64,000 nt of DNA, taken from the NCBI RefSeq assembly GCF_015101885.1, contig NZ_CP062941.1, positions 868,001-932,000 on the forward strand. Direction: 5' to 3'. The notes beneath the pieces are model-generated. The model was not told where the DNA came from, searched no databases, and saw only the letters and a program-made list of their open reading frames with translations. The stretch's first letter is position 1. The number at the start of each line of letters is the position of its first letter. This stretch comes from Massilia litorea (GTDB taxonomy: Bacteria > Pseudomonadota > Gammaproteobacteria > Burkholderiales > Burkholderiaceae_D). A program made the translations under genes and the position numbers. This document shows, piece by piece, positions 57,928 through 64,000 of this stretch.

Positions 57928-58719
57928 ATGAAACGACTGATCCTCGCCGCCTTGTTGGCCGTGAGCGCAGCAGGCGCAGCCAGTGCAGCCCCGGCCGACG
58001 ACGCCCTGAAAGCCGCCATCGCCGCCGAACACCGCGCGGACAACGCCAAACGCGACGTGTACCGCCATCCGTACGAGACCCTGAGCTTCTTCGGCATCAA
58101 GCCGACCATGACGGTGGTGGAACTGGTGCCGGGCGGCGGCTGGTACACCGAGATCCTGGCGCCCTACCTGCGCGACAAGGGCAAGTACATCGGCGCCGGC
58201 CAGGCACCCGACAAGAAGGGCGGCCTGGCCTTGCGCGCCAAACTCGATGCGAATCCGGGCTTGTACGGCAAGGCCGCCACCGCCGTGTTCGAGCCGCCCA
58301 GCCGTTACGAGATCGCGCCGGCGGGCAGCGTCGACATGGTCCTCACCTTCCGCAACCTGCACAACTGGGTCGGCGACGGCGACGAAGCGGTGCGCACCAC
58401 CTTCAAGGAGATCTACAAGGTGCTGAAGCCGGGCGGCGTCCTGGGCCTGGTCGACCATCGCCTGCCCGTCTCCATGAAGCAGGACGACAAGGCCTCGAGC
58501 GGCTATGTGCACGAGGCCTATGTGATCAAGATGGCCGAGAGCGCAGGTTTCAAACTGGCCGGCAAATCCGAGGTGAACGCCAATCCGAAGGACAAGGCGG
58601 ATCACGAAAAAGGCGTGTGGACGCTGCCGCCGGTGTTGGCGAACAAGGACAAGGACCGCGAGAAGAATCTGGCGATCGGAGAAAGCGACCGGATGACGCT
58701 CAAGTTTGTGAAGCAGTAA
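57928..58719 (+). CDS. Class I methyltransferase-like protein with a signal peptide
   Basis: 263 residues. A Sec signal peptide (MKRLILAALLAVSAAGAASA, then A) precedes a SAM-binding fold: motif I VELVPGGGWYTEILAPYL (about 64-81), then DMVLTFRNLHNW and a post-motif VLKPGGVLGLVDHR. Predicted methyltransferases with signal peptides form a recognised but uncharacterised group (COG4798-like, from memory). Since SAM is cytoplasmic, the exported fold may bind something else. ATG 57928 has CGGAGA upstream. Confidence 0.82.
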   Translation: MKRLILAALLAVSAAGAASAAPADDALKAAIAAEHRADNAKRDVYRHPYETLSFFGIKPTMTVVELVPGGGWYTEILAPYLRDKGKYIGAGQAPDKKGGLALRAKLDANPGLYGKAATAVFEPPSRYEIAPAGSVDMVLTFRNLHNWVGDGDEAVRTTFKEIYKVLKPGGVLGLVDHRLPVSMKQDDKASSGYVHEAYVIKMAESAGFKLAGKSEVNANPKDKADHEKGVWTLPPVLANKDKDREKNLAIGESDRMTLKFVKQ

Positions 58720-58751
58720 TCGTCATGGTGGGCACGGGGCGCCCACCATGC

Positions 58752-58783
58752 AAAACGGGCCGCGTCGAGCGGCCCGTTTTCTT
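58752..58783. terminator. Bidirectional terminator
   Basis: A 12 bp stem AAAACGGGCCGC/GCGGCCCGTTTT with loop GTCGA, between the convergent methyltransferase-like and serine hydrolase genes. A second palindrome just before it (ATGGTGGGC...GCCCACCAT, 58724-58750) may belong to the REP family. Confidence 0.88.
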
Positions 58784-60409
58784 TTACAGCTTCGCCTTCT
58801 GCTTCACCGGCGTGAACAGCAAGTCGTGAAAATCGTAGCTGAAGTCGGTCTCACTGGACACCGCCTTCATTTTGACGTGCTCGATGCTGCCGTCGTAGTC
58901 GAGCGCGAAGGTGACGTAGGCGTCGGCGTTGAAATTGCGCTCCTTCCAGCGCACGATGAAGGTGTCGTGCTGGAAGTGCTCCATTTCGCCCGTCAAATCA
59001 GGCGTGCGCGCAAACGACATGATGAGCTTCCTGCCGTCGCGCTTGATCGTCATCGGGCCGTACCACGGATCGCTGTACTGGCCTTCGTAGGCGTCCAGCG
59101 CCAGCGACGGTTTCGACGCGGCGACGCGCGTGGCCGAGGTCTTCTTCAGGCGCGCCAGTTCTTCGGCGTGCTTGCGGTCTTCGTCGTCGGCGATCAGCTT
59201 GATCCAGTCGGTCGGCGCGCTGCCGGTCATGTACTGGTCGAGCAGGCGGTATTGCAGCGCGTTGAGGGCGCCGCCGCTCTCCGCATTGGTCAGGATGGCG
59301 ATGCCCAGTTTCGATTCCGGCACCAGCAGTACGCGCGAATAAAAGCCCTGCAGCGCACCGCCGTGGTTCGCCACCAGTTGGCCCTTGTAGTCGCGCAGCT
59401 GGAAGCCCAGGCCATAGGCCAGGAAATTTGGTTTCACCGGCGCCAATGGCCCCTTCGGCTGGCCGATCTTGATCGGCGTCTGCGCGGTCCACATCTCGCG
59501 CGACTGCGCTTCGCTGAACAGGCGCAGCTCCTTGCCGTCGGCGCCTTTTACTCCCTCGACACGGCCGCCGTCGAGCAGCACCTTCATCCACTTCGCGATG
59601 TCTTCGGCGCTGGTGTTGATGCCGACCGCGCCGACCGCATTATTCACCGGCATCGACTTGACGGCGGCGATCTTGTCGTTGATCTTGCTGTGCGCGTTCG
59701 AGGCGTTCGGGTTGGCCGCGCTCTCCGCCAGGCTGGTGGTGGTCGTGTTCATGCCGACCGGTTTCAAAATACGCTCGCGCACCGTGTCGCCCCAGGATTT
59801 ACCCGACTTCTGGGCGATGATCTTGCCGGCCACGATATACAGCAGGTTGTCGTAGGCGTAGCTGCTGCGGAAGCTGGTCGCCGGCTTTACGTAGCGCAGG
59901 CGCTCGATGATTTCGTCGGTCGTAAAATTCGTGGTCGGCCACCACAGCAGGTCGCCCGCGCCGAGTCCCAGGCCGCTGCGGTGGGTCAGCAGGTCGCGCA
60001 CGGTCATCTCGCGCGTGACATACGGGTCCCACATCTGGAAGTCCGGGAGGTGTTTGACGACCGGGTCGTCCCATTTCAGTTTGCCTTCGTCGACCAGCAT
60101 CGCCAGTGCGGCGGCCGTAAACGCTTTCGAGTTGGAGGCGATCTCGAACAGGGTCTGGCCGTCGACTTTTGTCGGCGCGCCGAGTTTACGGACACCGAAG
60201 CCCTGCGCGGCGACGACCTTGCCGTCCTTGACGACGGCGATCGCGATGCCCGGCACGTCGAAGGCTTTCATGACGCGCGTGACGTCCTGTTCGAGGTCGA
60301 AGGCAGGGACGGCGACAGGCGCCGCGGTCGGCACCGCGGCGGGCGCCTCGGAGGCGTAGGCCGCGCTGGCGGAAAACGCGATCAGGATCGCGGCTGCAAT
60401 GCGTTTCAT
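58784..60409 (-). CDS. Beta-lactamase-fold serine hydrolase
   Basis: 541 residues: Sec signal (MKRIAAAILIAFSASAAYA), Ala/Pro linker, and a class C beta-lactamase-like domain with SxxK (Ser92-Asn-Ser-Lys95), YxN (Tyr186-Asp-Asn188) and HGG (349-351). A C-terminal DUF3471-like beta domain starts near 430. Such enzymes are usually D-aminopeptidases, esterases or peptidoglycan carboxypeptidases, not resistance factors. GTG 60418 is an alternative start with AAGGA upstream. It sits 21 bp after the M1 peptidase gene, so the two may be co-transcribed. Confidence 0.88.
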   Translation of the reverse strand: MKRIAAAILIAFSASAAYASEAPAAVPTAAPVAVPAFDLEQDVTRVMKAFDVPGIAIAVVKDGKVVAAQGFGVRKLGAPTKVDGQTLFEIASNSKAFTAAALAMLVDEGKLKWDDPVVKHLPDFQMWDPYVTREMTVRDLLTHRSGLGLGAGDLLWWPTTNFTTDEIIERLRYVKPATSFRSSYAYDNLLYIVAGKIIAQKSGKSWGDTVRERILKPVGMNTTTTSLAESAANPNASNAHSKINDKIAAVKSMPVNNAVGAVGINTSAEDIAKWMKVLLDGGRVEGVKGADGKELRLFSEAQSREMWTAQTPIKIGQPKGPLAPVKPNFLAYGLGFQLRDYKGQLVANHGGALQGFYSRVLLVPESKLGIAILTNAESGGALNALQYRLLDQYMTGSAPTDWIKLIADDEDRKHAEELARLKKTSATRVAASKPSLALDAYEGQYSDPWYGPMTIKRDGRKLIMSFARTPDLTGEMEHFQHDTFIVRWKERNFNADAYVTFALDYDGSIEHVKMKAVSSETDFSYDFHDLLFTPVKQKAKL

Positions 60410-60430
60410 CTGTTGCACTCTTCGGTTCCT

Positions 60431-62287
60431 TTACTGTTTGACCATCTGCTTGTCGACACTGCTTTGCGTCTCTGGATGGTAGCGCTCGCGCGCCGCCTTG
60501 TACACGTTCTCCGCCCAGGCACGGTCCTCGTCATTCGCGCGCAGCGCCGTGTACAGGGGCACCACGAACTTCTGGCGGCCGACGCTCATCAGGAAGGCCT
60601 GCATGTGCGGGCGCACCTCGCGGTAGCCGGCGTGCGCGGCGGCGCGGTAGAAGCGGAAAGCGACTTCGTTGTTGCCGCTCTTCGCCAGGCCGTAGGCGGC
60701 GTCGAGTTCTTTCAACCTGGCGGCGTCGGCCTTGCTGTCGATGTCGTTCAAGAATTTCATCCACTCGAGCGCGGTCCAGTCCCTGGTGTCGAGTTTCGAC
60801 GTCGGCAGATCGCCTTTCAGCCAGCTTGCCGTGGTCGCATCGAGCGCCACCAGGCGCTGCGACTTCGCATGCCGCGCGCTGGCCGGGATGCCGGCACCAT
60901 GCAACCACTCGTCCAGCTCCGCCTCGCTCATCACCTGCGGGTGCTTCGCCAGCAGCTCGGTGCGCAGGTAGTCGACGAACTGTTCGGTCGTCACGCTCTG
61001 GAAGGCATGGCCGTCGAACCAGCCGCGGAGAAAAGGATCGAAGACGGCACGGCCGGCGCGTTCTTCGAGGGTGCGCAGAAGCCAGGCGCCCTTCGGATAG
61101 GCCAGGCCTTCGTCGGTATAGGTGCTGGAGGTGGTGTCCGGGTCGCGCGCGAGCAGCGCCTGCTTGTCGACCGGGATCTCCTTGAGCGACTCGATCGCCT
61201 CTTCCTGCTCGAGCTGCAGGTTCATGGTCGCGACCTCCTGACCATAGAGCTTTTCCAGGATGCGCGTCGTCACATAGGTCGTGAACCCTTCGTTCAGCCA
61301 CCAGTGCTTCCACGAGGCGTTGGTGACCAGGTTGCCCGACCAGCTGTGCGCCAGTTCGTGGGCGATCAGGTCGACCAGGCTGCGGTCGCCCGCGATCATG
61401 GTGGGCGTCAGGAAGGTCAGGCGCGGGTTCTCCATGCCGCCGATCGGGAAGGAAGGCGGCAGCACCAGCATGTCGTAGCGCCCCCAGCGATACGGGCCAT
61501 ACAGCGATTCGGCGGCGGCGACCATCTTTTCGGTGTCGGCCAGCTCATAGGCCGCGGCCTCGATGCGTTTCGGTTCGGCGTAGACGCCGGTGCGTCCGCC
61601 CAGCGTGCGCGCTTCCAGTTCGCCGATGCCGATCGCCAGCAGATACGAGGGAATCGGCTGCGGCATGCTGAACTTCCAGCCACCTTTACCCGTTGCCTTC
61701 GGATCGTTATCGGCGCTCATGACCACGCGCAGGCCCTCGGGTGCCTCGATGCGCGCCGTGTAAGTAAAACGCACCGAGGGCGTGTCCTGCACCGGCGCCC
61801 AGGAACGGGCGTTGATCGTTTCCGACTGGCTGAACATGAAGGGACGCTTGCCGGACAGGGTCTGCGCCGGCGTGAGCCACTGCAGGGCGCTGGCGGTGGG
61901 CGCGGTGCGATAGTAGATGCGGACCTGCGGCGCCTGCCGTGGCAGGTCGATGTGCAGGGCCTGGCCCTTCTCGGCGTCGAACTTGTCGAGCGTGTAGCGC
62001 ACGGGCGCCCAGCGTCCATGTGCATCGAGCGCTTCGATCTTCGAGATCGCCAGCTCGCGCGTGTCCAGGTCGAGGCGGCGCGCGGCTTTATCCAGCCAGT
62101 CGAGCGTCAGGACGGCGTGGCCGGCCAGCGTCTTTTTCGTAAAATCGGCTTTCAGGTCGAGGTGCAGGGCGCGCGTTTTTACCTGGTCGTAGTTGGCGTA
62201 GCTCAGCGGGTCGAGGGCGAAAGCTGTGGCGCCGTGCAGGCCGAGGATGGCGCAGGCGGCGGCGCGCAGGAGGGTAAGAGTGTGCAT
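60431..62287 (-). CDS. M1 family metallopeptidase, LTA4-hydrolase-like
   Basis: 618 residues with a signal peptide ending near FALD. The substrate motif GGMEN is at 283-287 and the zinc site is HELAH (310-314) plus Glu333 in NEGFTTY. The C-terminal helical domain of the leukotriene A4 hydrolase type follows. It should be a periplasmic aminopeptidase. The upstream open frame beyond ATG 62287 is a shadow of the GDT1 gene region. Confidence 0.92.
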   Translation of the reverse strand: MHTLTLLRAAACAILGLHGATAFALDPLSYANYDQVKTRALHLDLKADFTKKTLAGHAVLTLDWLDKAARRLDLDTRELAISKIEALDAHGRWAPVRYTLDKFDAEKGQALHIDLPRQAPQVRIYYRTAPTASALQWLTPAQTLSGKRPFMFSQSETINARSWAPVQDTPSVRFTYTARIEAPEGLRVVMSADNDPKATGKGGWKFSMPQPIPSYLLAIGIGELEARTLGGRTGVYAEPKRIEAAAYELADTEKMVAAAESLYGPYRWGRYDMLVLPPSFPIGGMENPRLTFLTPTMIAGDRSLVDLIAHELAHSWSGNLVTNASWKHWWLNEGFTTYVTTRILEKLYGQEVATMNLQLEQEEAIESLKEIPVDKQALLARDPDTTSSTYTDEGLAYPKGAWLLRTLEERAGRAVFDPFLRGWFDGHAFQSVTTEQFVDYLRTELLAKHPQVMSEAELDEWLHGAGIPASARHAKSQRLVALDATTASWLKGDLPTSKLDTRDWTALEWMKFLNDIDSKADAARLKELDAAYGLAKSGNNEVAFRFYRAAAHAGYREVRPHMQAFLMSVGRQKFVVPLYTALRANDEDRAWAENVYKAARERYHPETQSSVDKQMVKQ

Positions 62288-62449
62288 GTGATGAATGGCT
62301 GAGCGGAGAGGCGCGAGCAGAATAGCACTTTCATAGAGGCCGCGAAAGCGCGCCTTTACTGACGGCCGTTGTGTGTATTGACGCGCTGCGGATGTGCGGA
62401 CTCTGCTATGATCCGCGCTCTGCTTAACCTGCCTTATCCGCTGCTCCCT

Positions 62450-63025
62450 ATGGATGCCTTTCTTGTCGCAACCGGCATCGTCGCCCTCGCCGAAATCGGC
62501 GACAAGACGCAGCTCCTCGCCTTCCTGCTCGCCGCCCGTTTCCGCCGCCCGCTGCCGATTATCCTCGGCATCTTCGTCGCCACCCTGCTGAACCACGCCT
62601 TTGCCGCCGCCGTCGGCGCGCTGGTGAGCGAACTGCTGGGACCATCCGTGATGCGCTGGGTGCTGGGCCTGTCCTTCCTCGCCATGGCGATCTGGGCCCT
62701 GATCCCCGATCACGTCGACGAAGCCGATGCGGCGCTGCCGAAACTGGGCGTGTTCATGACGACCCTGCTCGCCTTTTTCCTGGCCGAGATGGGCGACAAG
62801 ACGCAGGTGGCGACCGTGGCATTGGCGGCGCGTTATACGGAAATCGCGGCGGTGGTGGCCGGGACCACGCTGGGGATGATGATCGCGAACGTGCCGGCCG
62901 TGCTGTTCGGGGAGCGGATCGCGAACAAGATTCCGCTCGGGCTGGTGCACGGGATCGCGGCCGTCATCTTCATGGGGCTGGGGATGGCCACGCTGATGGG
63001 GGCGGGTAATGGCTACGGGTTTTAG
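62450..63025 (+). CDS. TMEM165/GDT1 family cation transporter
   Basis: 191 residues, six helices in two similar halves. Each half carries the family motif: EIGDKT (15-20) and EMGDKT (113-118). Bacterial members export manganese or exchange cations with protons. In several betaproteobacteria the gene is preceded by a yybP-ykoY manganese riboswitch; the 160 bp upstream here were inspected and no such structure was evident. ATG 62450 is the family start; an ATG at 62408 in the same frame adds an unlikely extension. Confidence 0.9.
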   Translation: MDAFLVATGIVALAEIGDKTQLLAFLLAARFRRPLPIILGIFVATLLNHAFAAAVGALVSELLGPSVMRWVLGLSFLAMAIWALIPDHVDEADAALPKLGVFMTTLLAFFLAEMGDKTQVATVALAARYTEIAAVVAGTTLGMMIANVPAVLFGERIANKIPLGLVHGIAAVIFMGLGMATLMGAGNGYGF

Positions 63026-63080
63026 CTGTAGTAAAACCTGTGGCAAGATCAGCGCGTTCTAAAGCGGATCTGGTGCGTAT

Positions 63081-63167
63081 CAACGCGTGTGCACGAGTGC
63101 CCACCCTACGTTACGCAACTGCCAACGTGTCAACTGACGTAGGGTGGGCTCTCGAGCCCACGCGTTG
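63081..63167. repeat. Inverted REP doublet (REPIN-like)
   Basis: Two 30 bp arms, 63081-63110 (CAACGCGTG...CCACCCTACG) and 63138-63167 (CGTAGGGTGG...CACGCGTTG), are inverted copies with about 26 of 30 positions matching. The second has a perfect stem GTGGGCTC/GAGCCCAC. Same element family as at 11035-11129. It lies between the convergent GDT1 and PfkB genes. Confidence 0.8.
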
Positions 63168-63185
63168 ACGGACGCATGAAAACCC

Positions 63186-64000
63186 TTACCGCCAGCGCGT
63201 CATCCACTGATCGTAGAACCCCAAATCGCGCGGCACCGCGCCGGGGATCGCGCAGATCGCGCCGGCGAATTCGTTGGCGCGCGCCAGCGTCAGCTCGAGC
63301 GGCCAGCCGCGCGCGCGGCCCAGCAGGAAGATCGCCGAGAACGCATCCCCTGCGCCGACCGTGTCGATGACGAAGGGGGGAGAAGGCGCGTCGCGGGTGT
63401 CGAGCGTGACGCCGCCGGCGCCGAAGTAGACCGAGCCGCGGTGGCCCAGCGTGACGATCAGCGCCTCCAACCCGAACATCTGCAGCAGCGCCGCGCAGGC
63501 GGAGCGCGTTTCGCCGGCCGCCATCGGCGGGTCGTTCGGCCCCAATTGAAAATACCAGCCGAACAGGGCCTGCAGCTCGTCTTCGTTGAGTTTGACGATG
63601 TCGGCCGCGTGCAGCGCGTCGGCGACGATTTTTTCGTCGACCTGGCCGTCGCGCAGGTTCAGGTCGAGGTAGCGGGTGGCGCTTGTCGCCGACAGCAAGG
63701 CTTTGAGGGTGCCGCGCGAACGCTCGCCGCGCTGGGCCAGGGTGCCGAAATACAGGATGCCGGCGTCGACCGTCTTCACAGCCGCCAGCGCTTCTTCGCG
63801 CCCGATGTAGTCGTAGGCCTGGTTGGGCACGATGACGAAGCGGTGCCCTTTCGCGCCGCGCTCGACGATGACGCGGCCGGTTTCCTCGATCGTGTCACGC
63901 TGCAGGCCGGCCTGCGACATCGCGAAGCGCTCGAATTCGGCCCGGATCGTCTCGCCGTTGTGGTCGGCGCCGATGCGGGTGATCATCAGTTGCGGCGCCA
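63186..64000 (-). CDS. PfkB family sugar kinase (5' end outside window)
   Basis: The visible 271 codons read out to the window edge in frame. Family landmarks are QLMITRIGAD near the N-terminal end, LNLRDG and LNEDEL in the middle, and the catalytic anion-hole motif DTVGAGDAFSA close to the C-terminus. The layout is fructokinase-like. The substrate cannot be fixed from sequence alone; the missing N-terminus is probably about 30-40 residues. Confidence 0.88.
   Translation of the reverse strand, partial: APQLMITRIGADHNGETIRAEFERFAMSQAGLQRDTIEETGRVIVERGAKGHRFVIVPNQAYDYIGREEALAAVKTVDAGILYFGTLAQRGERSRGTLKALLSATSATRYLDLNLRDGQVDEKIVADALHAADIVKLNEDELQALFGWYFQLGPNDPPMAAGETRSACAALLQMFGLEALIVTLGHRGSVYFGAGGVTLDTRDAPSPPFVIDTVGAGDAFSAIFLLGRARGWPLELTLARANEFAGAICAIPGAVPRDLGFYDQWMTRWR

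Noticed and set aside
58748..62302. An 1184-codon plus-strand open frame
   Set aside because: It is antisense to the serine hydrolase and M1 peptidase, both of which have full catalytic motifs.
62288..62449. Manganese riboswitch upstream of the GDT1 gene
   Set aside because: The upstream region is short and no paired yybP-ykoY-like core was visible; a covariance search would be decisive.

Overview
The window reads as high-GC betaproteobacterial chromosome. The best guess is a Massilia-like member of the Oxalobacteraceae: it combines a str/S10/spc ribosomal block, a PEP-CTERM protein, a phasin, Ter genes and many REP-type palindromes. The genus is inferred from gene content and was not checked against a database.

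Region 1 (1-10621, minus strand) is the S10/spc ribosomal block read from rplC towards infA: rplC-rplD-rplW-rplB-rpsS-rplV-rpsC-rplP-rpmC-rpsQ, a 234 bp leader-like gap, then rplN-rplX-rplE-rpsN-rpsH-rplF-rplR-rpsE-rpmD-rplO-secY-infA (cut by the window edge). A good sigma-70 promoter lies just upstream of rplC, followed upstream by a tRNA-Val(GAC) with an unusual C at position 33.

Region 2 (about 10.9-20.1 kb) separates rplC from rpsJ, which are normally adjacent. It carries a tRNA, a REP doublet, and a seven-gene plus-strand Ter cluster: terD, ATP-grasp, PRTase-TRSP, HAD phosphatase, StiP-type PRTase, HpcH/CitE-like lyase and a TerD/TerA-type protein. The last six genes overlap one another. 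This matches the predicted Ter biosynthetic module, with no TerB, TerC or TerZ here. A phasin and a probably frameshifted stress-protein gene follow.

Region 3 (20.1-25.1 kb, minus) is the str operon rpsL-rpsG-fusA-tuf, plus rpsJ behind its own promoter.

Region 4 (25.5-32.1 kb) is a set of single genes: an EptA-like phosphoethanolamine transferase, a D-tartrate dehydratase-like enolase with a divergent LysR regulator, a PEP-CTERM protein and a YeeE/YedE thiosulfate-type transporter.

Region 5 (32.4-39.8 kb, plus) is a self-contained MacAB-like efflux operon (adaptor, ATPase, two FtsX permeases) followed by an NtrC-type activator and its histidine kinase. A matching -24/-12 promoter and upstream dyads sit in front. 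A GST and a spermidine-synthase-like gene follow.

Region 6 (41.2-57.6 kb, minus) holds an M48 protease fused to a type IV pilin-like domain, a GGDEF protein, and a ten-gene, 13 kb transcription unit. That unit has two tandem Tat-signal TldD/TldE pairs, then DUF4159, MoxR, DUF58, BatA-like and two large membrane proteins. With the Ter cluster, it is the best candidate for an under-described system.

Region 7 (57.9-64 kb) has an exported methyltransferase-like protein, a beta-lactamase-fold serine hydrolase, an M1 aminopeptidase, a GDT1-family cation transporter, another REP doublet, and the 3' part of a PfkB sugar kinase.
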